The position numbers and the translations under genes were made by a program. From Mycobacterium sp. 852002-51971_SCH5477799-a (GTDB lineage: Bacteria > Actinomycetota > Actinomycetes > Mycobacteriales > Mycobacteriaceae): 64,000 nt of DNA. Positions 28,001 to 37,318 of this stretch are shown one piece after another. Under the pieces are notes generated by a model. It had not been told where the DNA came from. It made no database searches and saw only the letters and a list, made by a program, of their open reading frames with translations. Location: NCBI RefSeq assembly GCF_001667145.1, contig NZ_LZIF01000106.1, forward strand, positions 62,001 through 126,000, read 5' to 3'. Within the stretch, counting starts at the first letter, position 1, and each line of letters opens with the position of its first letter.

Positions 28001-28284
28001 AGAACGGCGTCGACGAGACCCCGAGATGGCGCATCCTGCCCGACCGATTCGGCGCCGAGGCGAACTCACCGGTGATGGACAACAACGGCGGCGGCCCGCT
28101 GGGCGTCACCGAACTGTTGACCAAGGCGACCACCATGGCCACCTACCTCAGGGACGACTGGTCTCGCGATTGGGGCTCGCTGCAACGGCTGACGCCCTAT
28201 TACCCCGACGCGCACCCCGCCCACCTGCTGCTGGGGACGGCGACGCGCAGCGGCCTGTGGGGCCCAGCGCCGCTGAGACACTAA
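25021..28284 (+). CDS. embC: Arabinosyltransferase EmbC (lipoarabinomannan)
   Basis: A 1087-residue GT-C arabinosyltransferase, ortholog of Rv3793, that elongates the arabinan of lipoarabinomannan. Order: N-terminal helix (about 32–52), periplasmic jelly-roll domain (about 55–225), a long multi-helix core, and a C-terminal carbohydrate-binding domain from about residue 720. The catalytic Asp pair is Asp292/Asp293 in NTSDDGYILTMAR. Identified as EmbC, not A or B, by its place after aftA and its ILTMARVSEHAGYMANYYR segment. A hairpin follows its stop, and embA does not follow directly. Confidence 0.93.
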   Translation: MSTDTAPPTAEELASSSVNDREANHRIARLVASVAGLLGVLLAIATPLLPVDQTTAQLNWPQNGTFGSVDAPLIGYVATDLTVAVPCQAAAGLTGGGNAGKTVLLSTVPKQAPKAVDRGLLIVRANNDLVLVVRNVPVVTAPLSQVLSPACQRLTFTAHADRVTAEFVGLTQGPNAEHPGSPLRGEKSGYDFRPQIVGVFTDLSGPAPSGLHFSATIDTRYSSSPTPLKMAAMILGLVLTAAALVALHVLDTADGTRHRRFLPARWWSIGGLDALVIGVLVWWHFVGANTSDDGYILTMARVSEHAGYMANYYRWLGTPEAPFGWYYDLLALWAHVSTTSVWMRLPTLAMALTCWWVISREVMPRLGHAVKQNRAAAWTAAGMFLAVWLPLDNGLRPEPIIALGILLTWCSVERAVATSRLLPVAIACIIGALTLFSGPTGIASIGALLVAIGPLRTILHRRSTRFGALPLIAPLLAAVTVTTILIFRDQTLTGEIQATMLKRAVGPSLSWFDEHLRYERLFMASPDGSVARRFAVLALILALGITVAMSLRKGRIPGTATGPSRRIVGITIISFVAMMFTPTKWTHHFGVFAGLAGPLGALAAVAVTSVAMRSRRNRTVYAAVVLFLVALSFASVNGWWYVSNFGVPWSNEFPAWHYAFATALLGLTVVVLLLAAWFHFVDPDNGPPKTRLGARAAGIVQSPLAIATWVLVVFEVASLTLAMTGQYPAWSVGRSNLQALTGKSCGLAEDVLVEQDPNAGMLTPVNASAADALGAGLSEAFTPNGIPADVRADPVMERPGDRSFVNDEEKTGSNQAGTEGGTTPAPGINGSSAQLPFYLDPAHTPVLGSWRSGIQVPAHLRSSWYRLPARDTAGPLLVVSAAGRFDPREVQVQWATDDQAAGGHPGGSLQFADVGASPAWRNLRLAMSAIPNTATQIRLVADDEDLAPQHWIALTAPRIPQLRTLQDVVGSTDPVFLDWLVGLAFPCQRPFGHQNGVDETPRWRILPDRFGAEANSPVMDNNGGGPLGVTELLTKATTMATYLRDDWSRDWGSLQRLTPYYPDAHPAHLLLGTATRSGLWGPAPLRH

Positions 28285-28286
28285 GA

Positions 28287-28314
28287 CGCACAACGGATTT
28301 CGAAAGTCCGTGCG
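28287..28314 (+). terminator. Hairpin after embC
   Basis: CGCAC (28287–28291) pairs with GTGCG (28310–28314), and GGATTT (28295–28300) with AAGTCC (28304–28309, one G·T pair), leaving a three-base bulge. It begins three bases after the embC stop and probably ends the dprE–emb transcript before the inserted operon. No T-tract. Confidence 0.5.
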
Positions 28315-28372
28315 CGGCTGGGGCGAATCGGGCGTGCATAGGCCGGCTCACAACCCTTGAGGTCCGCCATCG

Positions 28373-28388
28373 GTAAGCCTAGACTTAC
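28373..28388. promoter_or_regulatory. Candidate ArsR operator
   Basis: GTAAG-CCTAGA-CTTAC is a perfect 5-bp inverted repeat with a 6-base centre, 6 bases before the arsR-type start. TAGACT inside it resembles a -10 element, which would give a short or absent leader. Position and symmetry fit autoregulation. This is inference. Confidence 0.5.
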
Positions 28389-28393
28389 GGTTC

Positions 28394-28717
28394 GTGGTCA
28401 CTTACCAAACGAGTGGCGTCTGGCTGGCGCTGGCGGACGGGACGCGGCGGGCCATCGTGGAGCGCCTCGCGCACGGCCCGTCGGCGGTCGGCGAGTTGGC
28501 CCGCGATCTGCCGGTCAGCAGGCCGGCGGTGTCCCAACATCTCAAGGTGCTCAAGTCCGCCGGGCTGGTGCGCGACCGCGCCGCGGGAACCCGTCGGGTC
28601 TATCAGCTCGACCCCACCGGTCTGCAGGCATTACGCGCCGATCTCGACCGGTTCTGGACACAGGCGCTGGCCGGCTACGCGCAGACCATCGACGAAATGA
28701 ACGAAGGAGCAACATGA
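28394..28717 (+). CDS. ArsR-family transcriptional regulator
   Basis: A 107-residue winged-helix repressor. Residues about 10–75 hold the ArsR pattern ADGTRRAIVERLAHGPSAVG, then VSRPAVSQHLKVLKSAGLV (recognition helix) and the wing RAAGTRRVYQLD. There are no Cys ligands of the metal-sensing type, so it belongs to the group that travels with SRPBCC proteins and responds to unknown ligands. Start GTG 28394. It overlaps the SRPBCC gene by 4 bases (ATGA). Confidence 0.88.
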   Translation: MVTYQTSGVWLALADGTRRAIVERLAHGPSAVGELARDLPVSRPAVSQHLKVLKSAGLVRDRAAGTRRVYQLDPTGLQALRADLDRFWTQALAGYAQTIDEMNEGAT

Positions 28718-29199
28718 CGCAGCGGACTCCCGACGTCAACCACCACGTCGTCGTCAACGCCCCCATCGAGCGCGCGTTCGCCGTGTTCACCGAGCAGTTC
28801 GGCGCATTCAAACCGCGTGAACACAATCTGTTGGCGGTGCCGATCGCCGAGACGGTGTTCGAACCCCAAGTGGGCGGCCATATTTACGACCGAGGCGTCG
28901 ACGGCAGCGTGTGCCGATGGGCGCGAATCCTGGTCTACGAGCCGCCCCACCGCGTGATGTTCAGCTGGGACATCGGCGCGACTTGGCAACTGGAAACCGA
29001 CCCGGCCAAGACCAGCGAGGTCGATGTGCGCTTCACCGCCGAGTCCGACGAACGCACCCGGGTCGAACTACAACACCGCCATCTGGACCGGCACGGGCCG
29101 GGTTGGGAGTCCGTCGCCGACGGCGTCGACGGCGATGCGGGTTGGCCGTTGTACCTGAACCGGTACGTGGAGCTGTTCAGCGGTGGTGAAACGCGATGA
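28714..29199 (+). CDS. SRPBCC/AHSA1-domain protein
   Basis: A 161-residue START-like (AHSA1/Bet v 1) protein: VVVNAPIERAFAVFTEQFG at the N-terminus, central sheet with YEPPHRVMFSWDI, and a C-terminal helix ending LYLNRYVELFSGGE. The fold makes a hydrophobic pocket for a small ligand. The arsR–SRPBCC pair is a frequent bacterial gene unit of unknown physiological role. Start ATG 28714 is coupled to the arsR stop. Confidence 0.85.
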   Translation: MTQRTPDVNHHVVVNAPIERAFAVFTEQFGAFKPREHNLLAVPIAETVFEPQVGGHIYDRGVDGSVCRWARILVYEPPHRVMFSWDIGATWQLETDPAKTSEVDVRFTAESDERTRVELQHRHLDRHGPGWESVADGVDGDAGWPLYLNRYVELFSGGETR

Positions 29200-29819
29200 G
29201 CTCCGACCTGATGACCATGGCGCGCGAGGAGCGGGCCGACCTCGCGGAATTCCTCGCCACCTTGCGGCCGCAGGATTGGGACGCGCCCACCCTGTGCACC
29301 CGATGGACCGTGAAAGACGTTGTCGCACATGTGATCAGCTACGAGGAGCTGGGCGCGCTGGGGCTGCTCAAACGGTTCGCCAAAGGCTGGATCGTGCGGG
29401 CAAACCAGGTGGGCGTCGACGAATTCGCGGCTATGACCCCACAACAGCTGCTGGAATTCCTGCGCAGCCACCTCCAACCACGCGGATTGACAGCGGGTTT
29501 CGGCGGGATGATCGCACTCGTCGACGGCACCATCCATCACCAGGACATCCGGCGCGCGCTCGACCGGCCGCGCGAGGTGCCACCCGAACGGCTCACGCGA
29601 ATCCTTCCCCTGGTCCCCGGTAATCCCCGACTCGGCGCGGGACGCCGGATCCGGGGCCTGCGCCTGCGCGCCACCGATGTCGAGTGGACGCACGGCGACG
29701 GGCCCGAGGTGATCGGCCCCGGCGAGGCGCTCCTGCTGGCCATGACCGGACGCCCGGCCGCCCTGGCCGACCTGGCCGGGCCCGGGGTCGCCCCGCTGGC
29801 GGACCGCGTCCGCGGGTAG
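29196..29819 (+). CDS. Maleylpyruvate isomerase-family (mycothiol-dependent type) protein
   Basis: A 207-residue DinB-fold protein of the TIGR03083 group. Seen: APTLCTRWTVKDVVAHVIS (first metal His), TIHHQDIRRAL (second His, Asp) and a C-terminal SCP2-like part with TGRPAALADL. Members use mycothiol or a bound metal; the reaction here is unknown. ATG 29196 overlaps the SRPBCC stop by 4 bases, so the three genes are one translationally coupled operon. A 144-base gap then precedes embA. Confidence 0.8.
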   Translation: MSSDLMTMAREERADLAEFLATLRPQDWDAPTLCTRWTVKDVVAHVISYEELGALGLLKRFAKGWIVRANQVGVDEFAAMTPQQLLEFLRSHLQPRGLTAGFGGMIALVDGTIHHQDIRRALDRPREVPPERLTRILPLVPGNPRLGAGRRIRGLRLRATDVEWTHGDGPEVIGPGEALLLAMTGRPAALADLAGPGVAPLADRVRG

Positions 29820-29963
29820 CGCCCGGTGGCCGACTGCTTGTGTCGAGACGGCGCGCGGGCCCTCGTGCGCGTCGGATGACAGCGACGGTCCGACTCGTCG
29901 CCGAGGCGCTGCGCGGCCCCGCGTCCTCATCGGACTAAGCCGCGTCGCTTACGATCGAGCCTC

Positions 29964-32900
29964 GTGCCCCACGACGGTAAAGAGCGATCGCAGCGGACGC
30001 CCCGGTCGGTGGCCGCCATCGTGGGGATCGTGGGCCTGCTGCTGTGCCTGTCCGTCCCGCTGCTTCCGGTGAAACAGACCACCGCAACGGTCCTGTGGCC
30101 GCAGGGCGACACCGACGGGCACGTCAGCCAGATCACCGCCCCCCTGGTCTCGGGGGCGCCGCGCGCACTGGACATCTCCATTCCCTGCCCGGACATCGCC
30201 ACCTTGCCCGCCGCCGGCGGGTTGGTCGTCGCGACCCTGCCGCCCGGCGGCATTGACGCCGGGAAGAACGGGCTGTTCGTGCGGGCCAACACCGACGTGG
30301 TCGTCGTCGCATTCCGCGACACCGTGGCCACGGTCGCACAACGCTCGGCGGTCGCCGCCGGGGCCTGCAGCGTGCTGCACGTCTGGGCCAACGCCGGCGC
30401 GACCGGCGCGGACTTCGTCGGCATACCGGGCGCCTCCGGCGTGCTGCCGGCCGAAAAGAAGCCCCAGGTCGGCGGCGTCTTCACCGACATGAAGGTGCCC
30501 GCGGGACCGGGGCTGTCGGCCCGCATCGACATCGACACCCGATTCATCACCGCGCCCACCGTCCTCAAGGAAGTGGTGATGGTCCTGGGCGCGCTGGCGG
30601 TGCTGGCGGCGATCGTCGCGCTCGCACTGCTGGACCGCCGCAGCCGAGGCGGCAGCACCCTGCTCAACTGGCGCTCCCCGATCGCCTGGCTCTCCAGATA
30701 CCGCCCCGGCACGCGCCTGGCCAACTGGCGGCGGGTGGGGATCGCGACCTGGATCGCCGACGCTGGCGTGATCGCGACCCTGCTGCTGTGGCACATCATC
30801 GGCGCCACCTCCTCGGACGACGGCTACAACCTGACCATCGCGCGCGTCGCCCCCGGCGCCGGCTACATCGCCAACTACTACCGCTACTTCGGCACCACGG
30901 ACGCACCCTTCGACTGGTATCTCGGGCTGTTGGCCAAGATGGCGTCGGTGAGCACGGCCGGCGTCTGGATGCGGCTGCCTGCCACGGTCGCCGCAATCGG
31001 ATGCTGGCTGATCATCAGCCATTGGGTGCTGCGCCGGCTCGGGCCGGGCCGCGGCGGTCTCGCGGCCAACCGGGTGGCGGTCTTCACCGCGGGCGCGGTG
31101 TTCGTGGCGGCGTGGCTTCCGTTCAACAACGGCCTGCGGCCCGAACCGCTGATCGCCCTCGGCGTGCTGGTCACCTGGATGCTGATGGAACGTGCAATCG
31201 CGCTGCGGCGGCTGGCGCCCGCGGCGGTGGCCGTCATCGTGGCGCTGCTGAGCGCCACGCTCGCACCGCAGGGCCTGATCGCCGTCGCCGCGCTGCTGAC
31301 CGGGGCGCGGGCCGTCGCCCAGACAATCCGGCGCCGCCGGGCGACCGATGGCCTGATGGCGCCCCTGGCGGTGCTGGCGGCCTCGCTGTCGCTGATCCTG
31401 CTGGTGGTGTTCCGCAGTCAGACGCTGGCCACGGTCGGCGAGTCGGCCCGCATCAAGTACAAGGTCGGCCCCACCATCGCCTGGTACCAGGATTGGCTGC
31501 GCTACTACTTCCTCACGGTCGAATCCAACCCCGACGGATCGATGGCGCGGCGATTCGCCGTGCTGGTGTTGCTGCTGTGCATGTTCGGGATGTTGGTCAC
31601 GCTGCTGCGGCGGGGCAGGATCCCGGGCGTCGCCAGCGGCCCGGCCTGGCGGTTGATCGGCACCACCGCATTCGGCCTGCTGTTGTTGACGTTCACGCCG
31701 ACCAAGTGGGCGGTCCAGTTCGGCGCGTTCGCCGGGCTGGCCGGGGCGCTGGGCGCGGTCACCGCGTTCGCCCTGGCCCGGATCGGCCTGCACAACCGCC
31801 GCAACCTGACCCTGTACGTGACGGCGTTGCTGTTCGTGCTCGCGGTGGCGACCTCTGGCGTCAACGGCTGGTTCTACGTCGGCAACTACGGGGTGCCGTG
31901 GTACGACATCCAGCCGGTCATCGCCAGCCACCCGGTGACGTCGATGTTCCTGGCGCTGTCGATCGCCACCGGCCTGCTGGCCGCCTGGCAGCACTTCCGG
32001 ATGGACTACGCCGGGCACACCGAGGTCAAGGACAACCGGCGCAACCGGGTGCTGGCGTCGACCCCGCTCCTGGTGGTCGCGACCATCATGGTCGTCGGCG
32101 AAGTCGCCTCGCTGACCAAGGGCGCGGTGTTCCGCTACCCCCTGTACACGACCGGCAAGGCCAACCTCGCCGCGATCACTTCGGGGCTGTCGCCCGCCAG
32201 CTGCGCCATGGCCGACGACGTGCTGGCCGAGCCGGACCCCAATGCGGGCATGCTGCAGCCGGTGCCCGGGCAGACGTTCGGGCCGGACGGCCCGCTCGGC
32301 GGCGGCAACCCGGTCGGTTTCAAACCCGACGGCGTCGGCGATGACCTGAGGTCGTACCCGGTGGTCACCAAGCCGGGCGTGGTGAACTCCGACGCGTCAC
32401 CGAACAAGCCCAACGCGGCCATGAGCGACTCCGCGGGCACGGCCGGCGGGAAAGGTCCCGTCGGGGTCAACGGCTCGCGCGTGGCGTTGCCGTTCGGCCT
32501 CGACCCGGCCCGCACGCCGGTGATGGGCAGCTACGGCGAGAACTCGCTGGCCGCCACCGCCACCTCGGCCTGGTACCAGCTGCCGCCACGCACCTCCGAC
32601 CGTCCGGTCGTCGTGGTGTCGGCGTCCGGTGCCATCTGGTCCTACAAGGAGGACGGCACCTTCAACTATGGGCAGTCACTGAAACTGCAGTGGGGCATCG
32701 CGCGCCCCGACGGCACCACCCAGCCGCTCTCGGAGGTGCAGCCGATCGACATCGGGCCGGAGCCTGCGTGGCGCAATCTGCGGTTCCCGCTGACCTGGGC
32801 GCCGCCCGAGGCGAACGTGGCGCGCATCGTCGCCTACGACCCGAACCTGAGTTCGGATCAGTGGTTCGCGTTCACGCCGCCGCGGGTGCCGGTGCTGCAG

Positions 32901-33290
32901 ACCCTGCAGCAGCTGATGGGCTCGCAGACACCGGTGCTGATGGACATCGCGACCGCCGCGAATTTCCCGTGCCAGCGGCCGTTCTCCGAACACCTCGGCG
33001 TTGCCGAACTTCCGCAGTACCGCATCCTGCCCGATCACAAACAAACGGCGTCGTCGTCGAACGGCTGGCAGGCCAGCGAGGCCGGCGGGCCGTTTCTGTT
33101 CCTGCAGACGATGCTGCGCACCTCGACGATCGCGACGTACCTGCGCGGCGACTGGTATCGGGACTGGGGCTCCGTCGAGCAGTACGTCCGGTTGGTGCCG
33201 GCCGATCAGGCGCCGGACGCCGCAATCGAAGAGGGTGTGATGACAGTGCACGGCTGGAGCCGGCAGGGACCGATTCGAGCACTCCCATGA
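29964..33290 (+). CDS. embA: Arabinosyltransferase EmbA
   Basis: A 1108-residue GT-C enzyme, ortholog of Rv3794. With EmbB it forms the heterodimer that builds the branched arabinan of arabinogalactan. N-terminal helix about 15–35, periplasmic domain to about 200, multi-helix core, and C-terminal carbohydrate-binding domain. The catalytic Asp pair is Asp285/Asp286 (TSSDDGYNL); the [19 protein letters not shown] segment identifies it as EmbA. Start GTG 29964. It is separated from embC by 1.7 kb, so it needs its own promoter in 29820–29963. It overlaps embB by 4 bases. Confidence 0.93.
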   Translation: MPHDGKERSQRTPRSVAAIVGIVGLLLCLSVPLLPVKQTTATVLWPQGDTDGHVSQITAPLVSGAPRALDISIPCPDIATLPAAGGLVVATLPPGGIDAGKNGLFVRANTDVVVVAFRDTVATVAQRSAVAAGACSVLHVWANAGATGADFVGIPGASGVLPAEKKPQVGGVFTDMKVPAGPGLSARIDIDTRFITAPTVLKEVVMVLGALAVLAAIVALALLDRRSRGGSTLLNWRSPIAWLSRYRPGTRLANWRRVGIATWIADAGVIATLLLWHIIGATSSDDGYNLTIARVAPGAGYIANYYRYFGTTDAPFDWYLGLLAKMASVSTAGVWMRLPATVAAIGCWLIISHWVLRRLGPGRGGLAANRVAVFTAGAVFVAAWLPFNNGLRPEPLIALGVLVTWMLMERAIALRRLAPAAVAVIVALLSATLAPQGLIAVAALLTGARAVAQTIRRRRATDGLMAPLAVLAASLSLILLVVFRSQTLATVGESARIKYKVGPTIAWYQDWLRYYFLTVESNPDGSMARRFAVLVLLLCMFGMLVTLLRRGRIPGVASGPAWRLIGTTAFGLLLLTFTPTKWAVQFGAFAGLAGALGAVTAFALARIGLHNRRNLTLYVTALLFVLAVATSGVNGWFYVGNYGVPWYDIQPVIASHPVTSMFLALSIATGLLAAWQHFRMDYAGHTEVKDNRRNRVLASTPLLVVATIMVVGEVASLTKGAVFRYPLYTTGKANLAAITSGLSPASCAMADDVLAEPDPNAGMLQPVPGQTFGPDGPLGGGNPVGFKPDGVGDDLRSYPVVTKPGVVNSDASPNKPNAAMSDSAGTAGGKGPVGVNGSRVALPFGLDPARTPVMGSYGENSLAATATSAWYQLPPRTSDRPVVVVSASGAIWSYKEDGTFNYGQSLKLQWGIARPDGTTQPLSEVQPIDIGPEPAWRNLRFPLTWAPPEANVARIVAYDPNLSSDQWFAFTPPRVPVLQTLQQLMGSQTPVLMDIATAANFPCQRPFSEHLGVAELPQYRILPDHKQTASSSNGWQASEAGGPFLFLQTMLRTSTIATYLRGDWYRDWGSVEQYVRLVPADQAPDAAIEEGVMTVHGWSRQGPIRALP

Positions 33291-36200
33291 GCGTCACGGC
33301 CGTCGAGAACCGCGAAGACAAGGCGGTCCCCCGTCACGACGTGCGCGTGACGCGCTGGGTCGCGACGATCGCCGGGCTGGTCGGTTTCGTCTTGTCGGTC
33401 GCGACGCCGCTGCTGCCCGTCGTACAAACCACCGCGACGCTGAACTGGCCGCAGAACGGGCAGTTGAACAGCGTTACCGCGCCGCTGATTTCGCTCACAC
33501 CGGTGGACGTGCACGTGACCGTGCCGTGCTCGGTGGTGCACGCCCTGCCACCCGAGGGCGGGGTCGTGCTCAGCACGGCGCCCAAGAAGGGCAAGGACGC
33601 CGCGCTCAACGCGCTGTTCGTCGTCGTCAACGGCAAGCGGGTCGACGTCACCGACCGCAACGTGGTGATTGCCAGCGCGGCCCGCGATCAGGTGGAGTCG
33701 GCGCAGTGTCAGCGCATCGAGATCACCTCGACCAAGGCGGGCGCCTTCGCCACCTTCGTCGGACTGAATGATCCGGCGGGCAGACCGATCAGCGGCGGCT
33801 TCCCCGACCCGAACCTGCGCCCCCAGATCGTTGGGGTGTTCACCGACCTGAGCGGCCCGGCCCCGCCGGGTTTGCAGCTCTCGGCGACCATCGACACCCG
33901 GTTCTCCACCACCCCAACGACTTTGAAGCTGGCCGCGATGGTGCTGGCCATCGTGTCCACCATTGTCGCGCTGATCGCCCTGTGGCGACTCGACCAGCTG
34001 GACGGTCACCGGATGCGCCGCCTCATTCCGGCGAACTGGCGCACGTTCACCCTGGCCGACGTCACGGTGATCTCCGGCTTCGTGCTGTGGCACGTGATCG
34101 GCGCGAACTCCTCGGACGACGGCTACATCCTGGGCATGGCCCGGGTCGCCGACCGCGCCGGCTACATGTCCAACTACTTCCGCTGGTTCGGTAGCCCGGA
34201 GGACCCCTTCGGCTGGTACTACAACCTGCTGGCACTGATGACCCATGTCACCGATGCCAGCCTGTGGATGCGGTTGCCGGACTTGATCGCCGGGATCGTG
34301 TGCTGGCTGCTGCTCTCCCGTGAGGTGCTGCCGCGGCTGGGGCCCGCGGTTGCCGCGAGCAAGCCGGCGAATTGGGCGGCGGGCATGGTGCTGTTGACGG
34401 CCTGGATGCCGTTCGACAACGGTCTGCGTCCGGAGCCGATCATCGCCGTCGGCTCGCTGATCACCTACGTGCTGATCGAACGCTCCATGCGCTACAGCCG
34501 GCTCACCCCCGCGGCGCTGGCGGTCATCACCGCGGCGTTCACCCTCGGCGTCCAGCCCACCGGATTGATCGCGGTGGCCGCCCTGGTCGCCGGTGGCCGC
34601 CCGATCCTGCGCATCCTGGTCCGCCGTCATCGCCTGGTCGGCACGTTGCCACTGGTGGCGCCGATGCTGGCCGCCGGCACGATCATCCTGACCGTGGTGT
34701 TCGCCGATCAAACGCTGTCAACGGTGTTGGAAGCCACCAGGATTCGGACCTCGATCGGGCCCAGCCAGGCTTGGTACACCGAGAACCTGCGCTACTACTA
34801 CCTGATTCTGCCCACCGTCGACGGGTCGCTGTCGCGCCGCTTCGGGTTCCTGGTCGCAGCGTTGTGTCTCTTCACGACCGTCTTCATCATGTTGCGGCGC
34901 AAGCGAATTCCCGGCGTGGCGCGTGGTCCGGCCTGGCGGCTGATGGGCGTCATCTTCGGCACCATGTTCTTCCTGATGTTCACCCCCACCAAGTGGGTGC
35001 ACCACTTCGGGCTGTTCGCCGCGGTGGGAGCGGCGATGGCCGCGCTGACGACGGTGCTGGTGTCACGCGACATCTTGCGCTGGTCGCGCAATCGCATGGC
35101 GTTCCTGGCGGCGCTGTTCTTCGTGCTGGCGCTGTGTTTCGCCACCACGAACGGCTGGTGGTACGTCTCCAGTTACGGCGTCCCGTTCAATAGTTCGATG
35201 CCCAAAGCCGGCGGAATCACAATCAGCACAATATTTTTCGCGTTCTTCGCGATTACCGCGCTGTGGGCGATATACCTGCACTTCGCCCCCAGGGATCGCG
35301 GCGAAGGACGGCTGGCGCGGGCGCTGACGGCCGCGCCCATCCCCGTCGCGGCCGGCTTCATGGCGCTGGTGTTCATCGCATCGATGGTGGCCGGGATCGT
35401 TCGCCAATACCCCACCTACTCCAATGCCTGGGACAACCTGCGTGAGTTCAGTGGGGGCTGCGGGCTGGCCGATGACGTGCTCGTCGAGCCGGACAGCAAC
35501 GTCGGCTTCATGGCGCCCCTACCCGACAATTACGGCCCGCTCGGGTCGTTGGGTGGTGTCAACCCAACGGGATTCAGTCCCAACGGCGTGCCGGACCGCA
35601 CCCTGGCCGAATCGGTCAAGGAAACGGCGGTGCCACAGCCCGGTACCGACTACGACTGGGATGCACCCCTGAAGCTGACGACACCGGGCATCAACGGCTC
35701 GACGGTTCCGCTGCCGTATGGCCTCGACCCCGCGCGGGTCCCGCTGGCCGGCAGCTACACCACGGGCGCGCAACAGCAGAGCAGGCTGACCTCGGCCTGG
35801 TACCAGCTGCCCAAGCTCGACGACGGACACCCGCTGGTGGTGGTGACGGCCGCGGGCACGATCACCGGCAACAGCATCCTGCACCACCACACCACCGGGC
35901 AGACCGTGGAGCTGGAATTCGGCAGGCCCGGTCCCGGCGGCGCGGTGCAGCCGGCCGGCCGTCTGGTCCCCTACGACCTGTACGGCGAGCAGCCCAAGGT
36001 GTGGCGGAACCTGCGCTTCGCGCGCTCCCAGATGCCCGCCGACGCGGTCGCGGTGCGGGTGGTCGCCGAGGACCTGTCCCTGACGCCGGACGACTGGATC
36101 GCGCTGACCCCGCCGCGGGTGCCGGAGCTGCGCTCGTTGCAGGAGTACATCGGATCCAAGCGGCCGGTGCTGATGGACTGGGCGGTCGGGCTGGCGTTCC

Positions 36201-36514
36201 CGTGCCAACAGCCGATGCTGCATTCCAACGGCGTCACCGAGATCCCGGAGTTCCGCATCACCCCCGACTACAACGCCAAGAAACAGGACACCGACACCTG
36301 GCAGGACGGCGTCAACGGCGGCCTGCTGGGCATCACCGACCTGTTGCTGCGGGCCCGCGTCATGTCGACATACCTGTCCCACGACTGGGGCCGGGACTGG
36401 GGATCGCTGCGCAAATTCGACACCATCGCCGACGCACACCCGGCGCAGCTCGACCTGGGCACCGCCACCCGTACCGGCTGGTGGTCGCCCGGACCGATTC
36501 GCATCAAGCCGTAG
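33287..36514 (+). CDS. embB: Arabinosyltransferase EmbB
   Basis: A 1075-residue GT-C enzyme, ortholog of Rv3795 and the main ethambutol target. Domain order is as in EmbA. The catalytic Asp is Asp277 ([13 protein letters not shown]), and Met284 (codon 34136–34138) corresponds to Met306 of M. tuberculosis. The preceding Ile281-Leu282 are also as in susceptible species, so the classic natural resistance changes (Gln-Met at these two sites) are absent. Start ATG 33287, coupled to embA. Followed by an AT-richer 174-base gap. Confidence 0.94.
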   Translation: MSVTAVENREDKAVPRHDVRVTRWVATIAGLVGFVLSVATPLLPVVQTTATLNWPQNGQLNSVTAPLISLTPVDVHVTVPCSVVHALPPEGGVVLSTAPKKGKDAALNALFVVVNGKRVDVTDRNVVIASAARDQVESAQCQRIEITSTKAGAFATFVGLNDPAGRPISGGFPDPNLRPQIVGVFTDLSGPAPPGLQLSATIDTRFSTTPTTLKLAAMVLAIVSTIVALIALWRLDQLDGHRMRRLIPANWRTFTLADVTVISGFVLWHVIGANSSDDGYILGMARVADRAGYMSNYFRWFGSPEDPFGWYYNLLALMTHVTDASLWMRLPDLIAGIVCWLLLSREVLPRLGPAVAASKPANWAAGMVLLTAWMPFDNGLRPEPIIAVGSLITYVLIERSMRYSRLTPAALAVITAAFTLGVQPTGLIAVAALVAGGRPILRILVRRHRLVGTLPLVAPMLAAGTIILTVVFADQTLSTVLEATRIRTSIGPSQAWYTENLRYYYLILPTVDGSLSRRFGFLVAALCLFTTVFIMLRRKRIPGVARGPAWRLMGVIFGTMFFLMFTPTKWVHHFGLFAAVGAAMAALTTVLVSRDILRWSRNRMAFLAALFFVLALCFATTNGWWYVSSYGVPFNSSMPKAGGITISTIFFAFFAITALWAIYLHFAPRDRGEGRLARALTAAPIPVAAGFMALVFIASMVAGIVRQYPTYSNAWDNLREFSGGCGLADDVLVEPDSNVGFMAPLPDNYGPLGSLGGVNPTGFSPNGVPDRTLAESVKETAVPQPGTDYDWDAPLKLTTPGINGSTVPLPYGLDPARVPLAGSYTTGAQQQSRLTSAWYQLPKLDDGHPLVVVTAAGTITGNSILHHHTTGQTVELEFGRPGPGGAVQPAGRLVPYDLYGEQPKVWRNLRFARSQMPADAVAVRVVAEDLSLTPDDWIALTPPRVPELRSLQEYIGSKRPVLMDWAVGLAFPCQQPMLHSNGVTEIPEFRITPDYNAKKQDTDTWQDGVNGGLLGITDLLLRARVMSTYLSHDWGRDWGSLRKFDTIADAHPAQLDLGTATRTGWWSPGPIRIKP

Positions 36515-36650
36515 CGAGCGAACGAGTACGGCGTCGCGAATGGCTTTGCGTCGTCATTATTCATTGGTTGAATAGTGCGCGTGAATTAACGTAAGAGTAA
36601 TTACTTTTCAGGGTTTACCGGCGCCATTTTCGGGTGAATACTAATTCCGC
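36515..36650. other. AT-richer intergenic stretch after embB
   Basis: Between the embB stop and the CRP-type site the base composition drops sharply (for example TTATTCATTGGTTGAATAG). It probably carries the promoter of the secreted-protein gene. I saw no strong terminator for embB. Confidence 0.45.
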
Positions 36651-36666
36651 TGTGATCTATTTCACA
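36651..36666. promoter_or_regulatory. CRP/cAMP-receptor-type operator
   Basis: TGTGATCTATTTCACA is a perfect TGTGA-N6-TCACA palindrome, the consensus of the mycobacterial CRP (Rv3676). Its centre is 30 bases before the ATG at 36689. No other perfect copy was seen in the window. Confidence 0.7.
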
Positions 36667-36688
36667 CCACGGAAAAGGGTGGGCCCAA

Positions 36689-37204
36689 ATGCACACGCTG
36701 ACACGCCTGGGAACCTGCACGGTCGCGGCCACGCTGCTGATCGCCCCGGCCTCGAGTTTGGCCATCGGGACCGCGGCCGCCGAGGGCGGCGGCACCACCG
36801 TCGTGTTCGACAATTACTTGCGGCGTTGCGATTTCAGCAAGGTCGCCATTGCCCCCAAGGTGCCCGGTCCGATGCTCGGCACCGGGTCGGCAATCGTCCG
36901 CACCAGCGAGAACCGGGCTGTCGCCGAGGTGCATCTGGCCGATGGGCCCGAGCCGGGCATGCATTACGACGTCGGCCTCATCGAAGAACCGCGCCCGTCG
37001 TCGTCGACGTGTGGACCCGGGGACCCGGGAACCGCCTTCACGGGCATGGATCTCGACGGCGCGGGAAACGGAACGGCCACCGTCATCGACACCATTCGCC
37101 CGGGCACGACCGGTGTATGGCTCATTATCGAGCGGCCCAATCCGAACTCACAAAACCCGGGCGAGTTCTACACGTCGGAGTTCCTGGTGCCGGTGCGCGC
37201 GTAA
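36689..37204 (+). CDS. Small secreted protein, unknown function
   Basis: A 171-residue protein with a classic signal peptide: basic start, hydrophobic core and probable cleavage after IGTAAA (about residue 31). The mature part is about 140 residues with two Cys (CDFSK and STCGPGD) and beta-rich character (HYDVGLIEEP, TTGVWLIIERPNP, EFYTSEFLVPVRA). I do not recognise a family. A CRP-type palindrome lies directly upstream, so it may respond to cAMP. In M. tuberculosis this place holds Rv3796, a different protein. Confidence 0.75.
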   Translation: MHTLTRLGTCTVAATLLIAPASSLAIGTAAAEGGGTTVVFDNYLRRCDFSKVAIAPKVPGPMLGTGSAIVRTSENRAVAEVHLADGPEPGMHYDVGLIEEPRPSSSTCGPGDPGTAFTGMDLDGAGNGTATVIDTIRPGTTGVWLIIERPNPNSQNPGEFYTSEFLVPVRA

Positions 37205-37318
37205 CACCGCCGACACGCTCCGGTCACAACCGCGCCGGACGAAACAGGGACTTCGGTCCCTATCTTGACGCTCGCGGCAAATGTTGCGATGGAGGTATCG
37301 ACGGCGCGAGAGGAAACG

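Noticed and set aside
28394-29819. Toxin–antitoxin or phage-defence unit between embC and embA
   Set aside because: ArsR, SRPBCC and DinB-fold genes are a common ordinary trio; no nuclease, kinase or toxin motif is present.
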